Of a DNA stretch of 64,000 nt, positions 37,241 to 48,475 are shown one piece after another. The translations under genes and the position numbers were made by a program. The DNA is taken from NCBI GenBank assembly GCA_029582165.1, contig CM055872.1, positions 47,132,195 to 47,196,194 on the forward strand, read 5' to 3'. Below the pieces are notes generated by a model. That model ran no database searches and was not told where the DNA came from. It saw nothing but the letters and a program-made list of their open reading frames with translations. The stretch is from Portulaca oleracea. Its lineage: Eukaryota > Streptophyta > Magnoliopsida > Caryophyllales > Portulacaceae. Position 1 is the stretch's first letter. Every line of letters starts with the position of its first letter.

Positions 37241-38969
37241 TGTAACGTGGTTTTGTAACCATGGTTTTGTATCGTTCTCTCTCAGGAGCTAGGGGCCTTG
37301 GTCATAGAATCTAGGTCAATGGTCGGGACGAGATTGCTAAGGTAGGGTAATGGGTTGAAAGAGGATCGCAAAGCGAGAAAATAAACTAAGGTCAGTCAAG
37401 GTGAAACAATGGGTTTTGGGAGCTGTTCGGGATGCAAATGGGAACAAGGGGATATGTTTTGAAACAAGAGAGCAAGAAGGAAGAAAATCAAGTGACAATT
37501 CCGTTAGAAAAAGCCCACAGGGCTTCCTCTTTCAAGGATAGTTCGGATTAACTTTCCCAAAGTCCACCACAGACCCAAAGGGTTAATGAACGAAATTCCA
37601 TAGTTAGTCTTCACTCACTTTCATGAGTAAAGTGCTAACTATCCCAATTCCAACCTTCCAACACAAGTGTTGGATGTATTTGGGAGCTTTCAAACCCAAA
37701 TATATCCCACTTGAGGGAAGGAATGGAGTGGGAAAAGTGATTTCCCAACTAATTACTCACTAAAATTGCTAACCTATACCTAATTACCCATTCACACCCT
37801 TAATTACCCCCTAACCCATAAGGGTTCTAGCCACTACCCATCAGAACTATGCTAACAACATCAACTAAACCAACCCTAAGCATGATTTCTATCAACAACA
37901 AACACAAATCAAACAAAACAATGAAATAGCAAGCAAGAACAATCAAACAAGCATGAAAGTAATTAGCAAAGCAATTAATGAAAGAGTTAAGGGAAGAGAA
38001 AACTTATCAAAATGCTGTAGATGAACAAAGAAAAGCAAAAGGGAATGATAATCCAACAATCTCTCAATTGTTTGAAGCTTCAATTCTTGAACAACAACTC
38101 AAAATCTCCAAAATCCTAGATTAATCTCTCTCTAATCTCTCTCTAAGACTCCTAATTACAAGGTTGGAAATAATGTCCAAGTATTAGAATCGGATCCCCC
38201 CAAAGAGTGGCTAAGGAACTTATTTATACAAGGAATATAAAACCCCCCAAAACGCAGCGCACAAGCCAGACATTTCGCGCAATAACAGGGGACCGTAGGT
38301 GTGGTACTGGGACACCGCAAGTGCGGTCTCCTGCGAAAAGTGATGTGCGATTTCTCCTTCGAGAGACCGTAGGTAAGGTCCCTGGACTACCGCAGGTGTG
38401 GTATAGCTTCTGCTTCAGCGAAGGGTGTTTGGCGATTCTTCTCTCCTTCGCAGCACCGTAGGTGCGGTCTCCCAAGACCGTAGGTACGGTCTTGCTCGGG
38501 AGCTTCTCTTCCTGCACATACCTTGGCACCACCGCAGGTGCGGTCCTCAGGACCGTAGGTACAGTCCTGCTCGGGTAATTTGAAGCTCTGGGCGTAGTGC
38601 CCGCTATGTGGAAGGTGACGGGGGCTACGGCCTTGATGCGTGTGACGACAAGCGGACGAGAGGGGGTAACGCCTGCTACCCTGAACGTAGCGGGTGTTAC
38701 CATTGCAAAAATTCAGCAAATCTCTATCTTTTGAGATGCTCGATATGTCCGGCCTTTCTACTTTCTTCGCCTTTGACTTGGTCAAGACCCGGGAAATCTC
38801 GGGATTCCCAAAATAGCTGCAAAATGGCCCTTTTTACCACGTTTTGAGTAAAAACTCCAAAATCTACAAAATAACGAAAAACATATTAAAAACTATGAAA
38901 TTAAACCACGAAACAAGTCAAAAGCCTAAGAATTAAGGCGTTATTTAGACACAAAATTGGGTCTAAGCA
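37241..38969 (-). repeat. 3' LTR of Athila-like element, 1729 bp
   Basis: Near-identical to 43007-44721. The minus-strand TATA (TATAAATA) is at 38221-38228. About 60 bp upstream in U3 lies an array of eight accgyaggtrcggt near-palindromes (38291-38566). Long ORFs across this array are repeat shadows. Confidence 0.92.
38291..38566 (-). promoter_or_regulatory. U3 array of ACCGYAGGTRCGGT near-palindromes
   Basis: Eight units are spaced irregularly just upstream of the TATA. Arms change together in several units: accgTaggtAcggt and accgCaggtGcggt both keep the dyad. The other LTR has eight matching units at 44044-44318. An enhancer or hairpin role is inferred. Confidence 0.6.
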
Positions 38970-38984
38970 CCCCCCCACACTTAA
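38970..38984 (-). other. Polypurine tract of Athila-like element
   Basis: Minus-strand AAGTGTGGGGGG abuts the 3' LTR. A second copy of the same motif, AAGTGTTGGGGGGGGA, lies 1.3 kb further inside at about 40245-40262. Confidence 0.75.
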
Positions 38985-40700
38985 ACTTTTGCTCGTCCCG
39001 AGCAAAACAAAACAAAACAAATAAGAAAACTAAACACCAACTCCTCTGTCGTGGGAGGAAACGAGTGCATTTAGCGTATGCACCAACCCCTTTGAACCCC
39101 CCGGCAGCCCGGGTGGACGAGATGGACTCGTGAGGGTTTGTAGCGGCTATACCCACAAAAGCCACGAGAAAAGAAAAAGAAGGGGAAAGAAAAAGAAGTG
39201 AAAACCGAATACCGAAACAAAACAAAAGCAAAGAAAATATTCCCGTCTCCAATCATGCACCTAGTTCCCCAACCCACCTCAATAATCAATTGGAAGAAGC
39301 AAGTATAAACAAATTAAGACACGAAGGTTGGAAAACTGCCAATCTTTGAGATTTTGAACCAAAACACTTCCTGATGAGCAAAATACCTCGTGCATATGTG
39401 CAAGTGGGCTCTAGTCGGTCCTTCCTATCCTAAACCAGACAATCAGAGTTGTTATCATGCTCAAGCTCGAGATTATCTATCCTACTTCACTCTTGGTTTT
39501 TCTTTCAAACTCTCTTTTCTTTCTTTCTTTTTCTTTCTTTTTCTTTTCTTCTCTCTCTTTTTTTTCTGCTTTTTCTTGCTCTTTCTTACCATTCTTTTGC
39601 TCAACTCTTTTTTTCTTTCTTTTTCTTGCTTCGCTCTTTTCTTTCTTTTCCTTTCCTTCGCTATTTTCTTTCCACTCAATCCGTTTTGTGTATTTTAGAG
39701 CGTCGGTGTCGGGTTTCGCGGGATTTTAGGATCGGCCTTCGCAAAGGGTTTACCCTCCCCGCTGGGTTTCTCCATACGTGAGACATTGCACTTAAGGGGC
39801 ATAGGGTGCCGATCCACCCAAACCAACCCATATCGGTAGGCCCGACAATAATTAATTAATTTATTAATTAAGAGCTTAAGCAATTGAACAACTAAAACCG
39901 TCTAACTTAGGTAAGAATTCTCAGTCAAAGCGTGTAAGATTTGAGGATTCCGCTTTCCCATAACATGTAGAGGTCTAATAGTGATAAATCATGGCAAAAA
40001 TCCTTCCTAAGGCCTATCATTATTCATACCAGCCGCTTCTAACTGATTGAATCAGTCGATTAGACAACTATCTACACAACTGTGAACAGAGACATCTTCA
40101 AAAAGAAAAGAAAAAACTAAACTTTTGGGTTTTTCACATCGTTTCTCCCCTTTTTTTTCTTTTCACACAGAAATTGTTCAAATTTTAGGCAAAATCTAAG
40201 AAAACAGAAACAAAGAACTAGGTGATCTACCCTTGAAGCAAATATCTCCCCCCCCAACACTTAAAACGCCACAATGTCCTCATTGTGGGAAGGTGTCACA
40301 AGAAAAGGGTAGAGAACCGATAAAAACAAACAAACAAAAACAACTAGCAAGCAAATGGTGGCGACCCGAGCCCACACGGCTCCAACAACAAGATAAACCC
40401 AACAAGCACATACTAGGGGTTCGCCACCAAAAGAAAAAATCAAGCATGCAAAAGGATCATAGGATACTTAACTCAAAAAGAGAAGAGCGGAGAGATATTA
40501 CCTCGAGTTCTTCAAAACAAATGATTACTCAATCCGCGATCCGTGATAGCCAAGCAAAGGGTTAGGATTTTCAAGTAAAAACAATCAAAGCTCGTAAGAT
40601 CCACATGCAAGATTAGAAACATGAAAAAGAGACTAAATAAGAAAAATTAACTCAAAAGAAAGAAATAAAAGTATGGGTTGCCTCCCATAGAGCGCTTGTT
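38985..40700 (-). other. Non-coding 3' region of Athila-like element
   Basis: No gene. It contains a ~190-bp pyrimidine run on the plus strand (39490-39680, ctttctttttc repeats). It also has the second PPT-like motif at about 40250 next to a hairpin (ccacaatgtcctcattgtgg, 40269-40288). On the minus strand, the stretch 40676-40715 (CTCTATGGGAGGCAACCCATA) is the sequence commonly seen behind the Athila coding region. Confidence 0.6.
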
Positions 40701-40718
40701 TAAGGTCCCGAGCTTGAC

Positions 40719-42012
40719 CTAATTTACCCGTTTGATTCTAGAGAGACGTGGTGCATATGAGAGATACATGACCAGTTTCTTCCACCATGATCGCTTCTTT
40801 TTCCTTCCTTTCCAACTTCTCCCATCCTTGGACAACCTTAAGTAAAGTCGTCCTTCCGGTCGTTTGGTTGACCATGAGCGGGGAAGAGGTGATGATATCT
40901 TCGATTTCTTCCAATGTCGCTTCCTCCTCCTTTTCGAACACCTCCTCATCACCTCCACAAATAGAACAAGGGTCTCCTCCAGTGGTTTGATTGGGTGATG
41001 GGGATGAAGAAGTAACTTAGGCCTTTCCTCAAGTGGTTCTCCAAGTTTCAGACACTTGGGAACAATCTTCTCGAACTCCATGTCCCTCAATATAAACTTC
41101 ATCCAATTAGATCTCCCTCCTCAATGGAACAATCTTGAGGGAATCATCACGGGATGCATCTTCAATTACCTCGGGTCCGGAACATAAGGTCTCGGGATGA
41201 TTGTTGTCCTTCCCATTGTCGAGTTCCACTTCAAGAATATAAACTTCCTCTTGACGCTCATGAACAACTGTTTCTATCATATTGACTTCAACACAAGGTG
41301 ACATGAAAAAGGGTGTATCAGTAGGAACATTAAACTTTGATCCAATATGTCCTTCATCAATCAAGTGTTGAATCAACCAATTTGGGAGAGGAATTTGCAC
41401 TTGGTGGGAATCAAATTGCTCTTCAGGGCATTCACTAGCATTTTCATTCAAAACTATAACTGGTTCTTCCTCCACCTTCTCTTCTACGCAATTGGCTACC
41501 TCTTTAATCAATTCCTCCTTCTCATCATCTACCACTTGCTCAACCTCCATACCCTCTCCTTCGATTTTATCCTCAACATCTCCCCCATTTTCTTCAAGAA
41601 CTCCCTCCTCTACCAACTTAGGTTCCTCAACTTCTCCTCCACTCTGCAAGGTAATAGCATTCACCTCCACTCCTTGGATAGGAGTGGGTTGGATAGGTGC
41701 AAATTGAAATTGGTTGGATTGAGCTAATTCAAGCTCAAGACTTTGGATATAAGCTTGATCCTCCTCTTGGTCTTCTATGATTCGCTCCAACATCAACTCA
41801 AATGAGGATTCTTGGGGTGGTTGAGAAATTTGAGGTTGTGGAAAATCTTGTTGGGTTAGATGGAAGGTTTCTTCTTGAATGAATGAGTGATGGTCAATGG
41901 GTTGAAAAGTAGAAGGGTGTTGGTCGGTGGTAAAATCATAAGAAATGGGATCTTGTTCAACATGGGAAGAATGAATGGCACTCACTTGCTCTACTTGTTG
42001 AAAATTGAACAC
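40719..42012 (-). pseudogene. Second ORF of Athila-like element, acidic, unknown
   Basis: The frame from 42012 (MFNFQQVEQ) encodes about 300 residues, rich in Gln, Glu and Val, with LQSGGEVEEPKLVEE-type acidic stretches. A frame change near 41105 leads to 41102-40719 and the overlapping 40941-40738 (EEEEATLEEIEDII). I do not recognise any enzyme motif. It occupies the place of protease-RT-integrase in autonomous Athila elements. Confidence 0.6.
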
Positions 42013-42021
42013 TTGCTTCTC

Positions 42022-42812
42022 TTAGGCCATTCTCAAATGCTTGAAAGTCTCCTCATTCACCTTTTCTTTTTGCAGTTCATAAATAGAGGCCAAAAGAAGA
42101 GTAATAATAGAATTCTGCTCCAAAGATAAATCTCCTCTACTAGATTTGCAACCTCCAAAATCAGGAGCATATTGAACAAGCTCATGAAGGAATTGTTCGA
42201 CCTCCCCCGCAGTCTTCTTCAAAAATGTCCCTCCGGATGCTATGTCGATCGATTCTTTGAGAGAATCAAAGAGTCCACAATAGAAGTGCTGAAGTAACAT
42301 CCAGTTGGGTAGATTATGGTGTGGACATTGACGTTGGAGACTTTTGAATCTCCCCCATGCTTCGAAAATAGACTCTCCGGCTTTTTGCTTGAAACTCATA
42401 ATATCTTCCCGAAGTCTACAAGTTTTGTTGGTCGGGAAAAATCTTTGAAGAAAATCTTTCTTTAGGGCCTTCCATGAAGAATAAAATCCAGGTGGACAAA
42501 TATCGAGCCACATCTCAGCTTTTCCCCTTAGAGTAAGAGGAAAGAACTTCAACTTCAAATATTCGGAAGATGTTCCGGTTATGTGCATGAAACTGATACG
42601 CTTTTCGAATCTCTCCATATGAGCAATAGGGCTCTCGGAGATATCTCCATGGAACGGGTTGCTTTCAAAAACTTCAAGAAGACACGACTTTTAAACTCAA
42701 ATACCGCATCGGGTGGTAATGGTGGTAAAATGATAGGGTTACCTTTCCGTACCCAAGATGGAACGACATATGATAGAAGAGTACTTGGTGAATTAGCTTG
42801 GACTTCACCCAT
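42022..42812 (-). pseudogene. Gag of Athila-like element, frameshifted
   Basis: Two overlapping frames. The first, from 42812, begins MGEVQANSPSTL; the second runs from 42618 to 42022. The second carries the gag capsid signature: KLKFFPLTLRGKAEMWLD, then LKKDFLQRFFPTNKTCRLREDI, then ESIFEAWGRFKSLQRQCPHH. These match Athila-type gag proteins. A frameshift near 42640-42670 separates the two. The product would package the RNA. Confidence 0.85.
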
Positions 42813-42982
42813 TAGGACTTGAAGCCTCCTAAGATGCTCGATAGAACATTAGGGCGTACCTACATGCACCAACAAGAACCAATAGAAGCATCAAATTCAT
42901 TGGGATAAGCACAAATTAATTTTTAGCGTGAAAGCAATCTCAAATAACCAAAAACCAAGAAACTAAAACTAGGGGCGCTGGC

Positions 42983-43000
42983 TCCCCGGCAACGGTGCCA
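42983..43000 (-). other. Primer binding site, tRNA-Asp
   Basis: Minus-strand TGGCACCGTTGCCGGGGA matches the 3' end of tRNA-Asp (TGGCGCCGTTGCCGGGGA) with one mismatch. It lies six bases from the 5' LTR; this primer is characteristic of Athila elements. Confidence 0.9.
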
Positions 43001-43006
43001 TTTTTG

Positions 43007-44721
43007 TGTAACGTGGTTTTGTAACCCCGGTTTTGTATCGTTCTCTCTCAGGGAGCTAGGGGCCTTGGTCATAGAATCTAGGTCAATGGTCGGGACGAGA
43101 TGGCTAAGGTAGGGTAATGGGTTGAAAGAGGATCACAAAGCGAGAAAATAAACTAAGGTCAGTCAAGGTGAAACAATGGGTTTTGGGAGCTTTTTGGGAT
43201 GCAAACGGGAACAAGGGGATAGGTTTTGCAACAAGAGAGCAAGAAGGAAGAAAATCAAGTGGCAATTCTGTTAGAAAAAGCCCACCGGGCTTCCTCTTTC
43301 AAGGATAGTCCGGATTAACTTCCCCAAAGTCCATCATGGACCCGAAGGGTTAATGCAACGGAATTCCCTAGTTAGTCTTCACTCACTTTCATGAGTAAAG
43401 TGCTAACTATCCCAATTCCAACCTTCTAACACAAGTGTTGGATGTATTTGGGAGCTTTCAAACCCAAATACATCCCACTTGAGGGAAGGAATGGAGTGGG
43501 AAAAGTGATTTCCCAAGTAATTACTCAATAAAATTGCTAACCCATACCTAATTACCCATTCACACCCTTAATTACCCCCTAACCCATTAGGGTTCTAGCC
43601 ACTACCCATCACAACTATGCTAACAACATCAACAAAACCAACCCTAAGCATGATTTCTATCAACAACAAACACAAATCAAACAAAACAATGAAATAACAA
43701 GCAAGAACAATTAAACAAGCATGACAGTAATTAGCAAAACAATTAATGAAAGAGTTAAGGGAAGAGAAAACTTATCAAAATGATGTAGATGAACAAAGAA
43801 AAGCAAAAGGGAATGATAATTCAACAATCTCTCAATTGTTTGAATCTTCAATCCTTGAACAACAACTCCAAATCTCCAAAACCCTAGATTAATCTCTCTC
43901 TAAGACTCCTAATTACAAGGTTGGAAATAATGTCTAAGTACTAGAATGGGATCCCCCCAAAGAGTGGCTAAGGAACTTATTTATACAAGGAATATAAAAC
44001 CCCCCAAAACGCAGCGCACAAGCCAGACATTTCGCGCAGCAACACTGTAGGTGCGGTACTGAGACACCGCAGGTGTCGTCTCCTGCGAAAAGTGATGGGC
44101 GATTTCTCCTTCGAGAGACCGTAGGTACGGTCCCTGGACTACTGTAGGTGCGGTATAGGTGCTGCCTCAGCGAAGGGTGTTTGGCGATTCTTCTCTCCTT
44201 CGCAGCACCGTAGGTGCGGTCTCCCAAGACCGTAGGTATGGTCTTGCTCGGGAGCTTCTCCTCCTGCACACACCTTGACACCACCGCAGGTGCGGTCCTT
44301 AGGACCGTAGGTACGGTCCTGCTCGGGTAACTTGAAGCTCTGGGTGTAGCGCCCGCTATGTGGAAGGTGACGGGGGCTACGGCCTTGATGCGTGTGACGG
44401 CAAGCGGACGAGAGGGGGTAACGCCTGCTACCCTGAACGTAGCGGGTGTTACCATGGCAAAAATTCAGCAAATCTCTATGTTTTTAGATGCTCGATATGT
44501 CCGGCCTTTCTACTTTCTTCTCCTTTGACTCGGTCAAGACCCGGGAAATCTCGGGATTCCCAAAATAGCTGCAAAATGGCCCTTTTTACCACGTTTTGAG
44601 TAAAAACTCCAAAATCTACAAAATAACTAAAAACGTATTAAAAACTATGAAATTAAACCACGAAACAAGTCAAAAGCCTAAGAATTAAGACGCTATTTAG
44701 ACACAAAATTGGGTCTAAACA
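43007..44721 (-). repeat. 5' LTR of Athila-like element, 1715 bp
   Basis: Pairs with 37241-38969. Contains the minus-strand TATA at about 43978-43986 and eight near-palindromes at 44044-44318. Followed by target duplication gagga. Confidence 0.92.
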
Positions 44722-44726
44722 GAGGA

Positions 44727-44810
44727 CTTCTAGTAAAACACATTCAAGGACTTAGATTCCTATCACAATTAGAAAAAGATTTCTAGCATAAACGCAAAAG
44801 GCCTCTAATA
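44727..44810 (-). repeat. Second half of the split copia LTR
   Basis: Continues the LTR begun at 37107-37240; together 218 bp, matching 48255-48470. The copia polypurine tract (plus-strand ttccccctcaag, 44811-44822) follows. Confidence 0.9.
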
Positions 44811-44964
44811 TTCCCCCTCAAGTTGGTGTACGAGGGTTGATAATGCCCAACTTGGACACCAAATATTGGAACTGGGTTTTGCCGAGAGCTTTTGTGAAAA
44901 TTTTTGCAGGTTGGTGCTTGATGTTTATCTTGAATAGAAGAAGTTGTTTGTCTTCAACTTTCTC

Positions 44965-46344
44965 CTATACAAAATTAAAATCAATCTCTATATGTATAGC
45001 TCTCTCATGATAGACTAGATTAGTAGTAATACGAAGGGTTGCTTGATTGTCACAAAATAATTTCATGGGTTGTATGGGCCAAGAACCTAAGGGAAATAGA
45101 AAAGATTTTTAGCCAAATGAACTCGCAATTAGGAACTACCATTGACCGATATTCAGCTTCTGCGGACGAGCGAGATACAATAGTTTGCTTCTTGGTCTTC
45201 CATGACACAAGGGCTCCTCATAAAGTAATGAAGTACCCCGTGAGAGATCTTCTTGTAGTTGGGCATTCTCCACAATCTGAATTACAATAGGCCACTAGCT
45301 GCCTGTTTGATTCCTTCAGCAAAAGTATTCCTTGTCCAAGTGAACCTTTACTGTAACGAACCACCCTCTTTGCTACTTCATATATTCTTCCTTTAGATTC
45401 TGCATGAATTGAGAAAGGATATGAACTGCATATATGCGGTTTGGCCATGTTATAGTCTTCTATATGAGATTGGATCTTGTAGAGTCTTTCCTTAAGCAAG
45501 GGCAAACTTATGATTATTCTCTGTAGGAAAGGTTGCAGGTTTGACACCTACGAGGCCACATTCATCCACTATCTCCAAAGTATACTTATGCTGACAAAGA
45601 AGAGGCCTCGTTGTCCTTAGGCTACCTCAATACCCAAGATTTACTTTAGAGGGCTAAGATGCTTAATGCTAAAACATTCATCTAAATAAGTCTTGAATTT
45701 TTGGCATTCTTGAACATTATTAGTAGCAAGAATAATTTCATCAATGTAAACAAGAAGTGTCATAAAAACTCCTTCTTTTGGATATGTAAATAAGGAATAG
45801 TCGGCATAAAATTTCACAAATTTGTACTCACAGAGTTTAGAGGAAAGCTTCGCAAACCATTGTTTGGGCACTTGCTTTAATCCATAAAGTGGCTTTCTTA
45901 GTCTACAGACTTTATTTTGTGTAGAGGCTTTATAACCTGGCGGCAACTTCATGTACACATCTTCATCAAGATCACCATGTAAAAATGCGTTGTCACATCC
46001 AACTCAACACTTGTCATCTTAGCAATTGGTGCAAAAGTTTCATTGTAATCAATACCTTTTTCTTGATGATCTCCGCAAATGACCAGCCTAGCCTTGTATC
46101 TTTGAATGGGTCCATATGCATTGTATTTGACTCGATAGACCTATTTACATCGAATTGGTTTCTTTCCAGCGGGGAGATCAATAATATCCCAAGTACCCGT
46201 TTTATGTAAAACTTGTACCTCTTCGGTCATAACATCTCGCCACCTACTATCTTTGACGACTTCATAGAAAAATTTAGGTTCATCGATCTTCATAATTCTT
46301 GTCAAATAACTTTTATGTGAAGGAGAAAAATTGACACAACTCAC
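44965..46344 (-). pseudogene. Copia RT and RNase H, broken
   Basis: RT pieces start at 46344 (EPKFFYEVVKDSRWRDVMTEE, TGTWDIIDLPAGKKPI). They continue at 45958-45641 (PPGYKASTQNKVCRLRKPLYGLKQ) with the catalytic box reading LVYIDEIIL instead of YVDDIIL. RNase H follows in 45547-45218 and below ([29 protein letters not shown]), ending HIEIDFNFV at about 44965. Several frameshifts and the altered RT box make it inactive. Confidence 0.85.
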
Positions 46345-46922
46345 ATAATGATGTAAAGGATAGGTTGTACCTGGGGATACCTTTTAGTGAGACGAAGTAG
46401 CCGAGATGGGTTCTATAATACTGGCGTTGTAACAAATGTAATCATTTAGCTTGGTCGTTGAACGTCTAATCCGTTTAGAATGCCTAGTATCTGGGGCAGG
46501 GAGCTGATGTTGCTAAGTTTGGGTAAGATTATTTTCTATTGAACCCAATTGATCTTGTGAAGAAGAAAGTTGCAAGTTGTCAATTGTCTAGTCCACTCCT
46601 TGATTTTCTTCTTGTCTAGGCCCAGATTCATGTACAAATACAGGACTACCTCCATTACATTGTTCATAACCTTTTGAAACTCTTGGTGTAAGCTCGTGCG
46701 GTACATCTCCCCCTAAGCCTAGTATTGGATCAACAACATTTTTTCCATCGTGGTTCATTTTGTTGATCGAGTTTTCTTATTGTGCCAAATCATTTTTGCT
46801 TGTCGTTGGGTTTTCCACATCATCTTCAAAAAAATTATTTTCACTCCAAATTGGTACTCTTGGATTTTTGCCTCGGTCTTGAGTGGGTGTATCATTAAAA
46901 GGAAAAATCTCTTCAATGAACT

Positions 46923-48165
46923 TCACATCCCTTCTTGTAAAGAATTCATGATTCTCAAGATCATATAAAGTCCAACCTTTTCTTTCAAGAGGGTATCTGA
47001 CAAAAATATGCGTTCGACTACGACAAATTTATCGGTTGTTCTTGTTTGAGCATAACACAAGGATTCAAACACCTTAATGTGATCATAGTTAGGTTTTACA
47101 CCAAATATCAACTCATACGGGGATTTCCCTTTCAGCTGTTTGCTTGGTGTTCAGTTATTGAGTAGGTCATTGTTTTAACACATTCACCCCAAAAAATCTA
47201 TTGGTAGGTTGGCTTGAAAACGTAGGGCTCGGGCAACGTTTAAGTATGTCTATGTTTTCTCTCAACTTTACCATGTTGTTGTGGTGTCTCTACATAGTTA
47301 GTTTGGTGCAAAACCCTTTTTCAGTGTAAAATTCTTTCATTGTTCTTGACTTAAACTCCAAGCCATTGTCACTTCTTATTACCTTAATGCTTCTCTCGAA
47401 TTGATTTTGCACCATCACTATAAAATTTTTCAAGTGTTTTGCAATTTCAGTCTTTCCCGTCATCGAACACACCCAAGCACCTCTACTAAAATCATCCACA
47501 ATAGTGAGAAAATAATGTACACTACACGAGGCAGAAACTCGATATGGACCCTATATGTCAATGTGAATGATATCAAACAAGTCTTTAACTTTACTTTCAC
47601 TAACAACAAACGAGTTCCTAGTGTGTTTTTCCCTAAAACAAATATCACAAGTATCATCAATATCCATAACTAAATTGGTACCTTGTAAGGATGTATCAAG
47701 AAGAAGCAATATTTCCTTTGAAGGATGCCCCAATCTTTGACGCCATAGTCTGCCAGTACGCACAACATTAACTTTGGTACCTCTTTGATGGTCCTTGTAG
47801 AAGTAGACCCCGTCAAACTGTTTGCGTGTACCAATTAGAATCCCTGAGGTGGGGTCCTACAGAATACATTAATTTTCATCAAATGTGATTGTGCAATTTA
47901 AATCCTTTCATAAACAATAAAAAGAGATAACGTTGTAATTCAAAGAGGGAACAAAAAGTGTTTGATGCAACTGTAATTTGTCTGTCAAAGAAACTTTTCC
48001 CTGTTTGTTGACAACGGTTTTCGCATCATTGAGTAAATAAACTACCAGGGTCTGAATACTCTCAATATATCTTAATATTGTTCCATCTCCAGTCATGTGA
48101 GCAGAAGCGCCACTATCAATCAACCGTTTAGGTTTTGAATTATTTGTCAATCTTTCGCCATCCAT
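46923..48165 (-). pseudogene. Copia protease and integrase, broken
   Basis: The protease motif LIDSGASAHMTGD is near 48120. Next come the GAG-pre-integrase/zinc region (RLGHPSKE, CDICFREKHTRN; 47763-47551), the integrase core (VDDFSRGAWV, VIRSDNGLEF; 47499-47290) and a C-terminal integrase piece (VKPNYDHIKVFESLCYAQ; 47111-46923). The pieces lie in different frames. No gag lies upstream: the PBS at 48239-48254 is only about 75 bases from the protease frame. Confidence 0.85.
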
Positions 48166-48254
48166 TGAAGAGACATTGCTGCTTATTCAAGGTGTTGTAT
48201 CCTGTCGGTAATAATTTCGACCACAACCTCTCTTTCAACTTGGCTCTGGTACCA

Positions 48255-48470
48255 TGAAGAAAAATAATTAGAAGAAAAAGATATTTGAGGTAATAAATTG
48301 TTCTCTCTAATTTCTTGTTGTTGAAAAGATGTGAAAGAGACCTATTTACACGTTGGCGGTGAGCGTTAATATGCTAAAGAGGAAGACTTGTAGTAAAACA
48401 CATTCAAGGACTTAGATTCTTATCATAATTAGAAAAGAATTTCTAACATAAACACAAAAGGACTATAATA
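48255..48470 (-). repeat. 5' LTR of copia element, 216 bp
   Basis: Starts tgaagaaaaataattagaag and ends ctataata, next to the target duplication caaat. The plus-strand sequence just left, cttggctctggtacca, is the PBS for initiator tRNA-Met with changes. Confidence 0.92.
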
Positions 48471-48475
48471 CAAAT

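Larger units (their letters stand above)
37241..44721 (-). mobile_element. Athila-like gypsy element, pol-less, inserted in copia LTR
   Basis: 7481 bp flanked by a perfect 5-bp target duplication, gagga, at 37236-37240 and 44722-44726. LTRs are 37241-38969 and 43007-44721, both beginning tgtaacgtggttttgtaac and ending gggtctaa.ca. The internal region has a tRNA-Asp PBS, a gag and a second acidic ORF. No RT, RNase H or integrase is recognisable, so movement would need a helper element. Confidence 0.94.
37107..48470 (-). mobile_element. Ty1/copia element, interrupted, lacking gag
   Basis: A perfect 5-bp target duplication, caaat, lies at 37102-37106 and 48471-48475. The left LTR is 37107-37240 plus 44727-44810 (218 bp), split by the Athila-like element. 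The right LTR is 48255-48470 (216 bp). A polypurine tract (minus-strand CTTGAGGGGGAA) lies at 44811-44822 and the PBS at 48239-48254. The internal region is only 3.4 kb: it holds a broken pol and no gag. Gene order on the minus strand is protease, integrase, RT, RNase H, as in copia. Confidence 0.93.

Noticed and set aside
38207..38847. ORFs up to 159 residues in the Athila-like LTRs (also 43934-44599)
   Set aside because: They translate the accgtaggtgcggt repeats; overlapping in several frames and not conserved in length between the LTRs.
39389..39781. Phe/Ser/Leu-rich ORFs resembling membrane proteins
   Set aside because: Translation of a ctttcttttt pyrimidine run; no codon structure.
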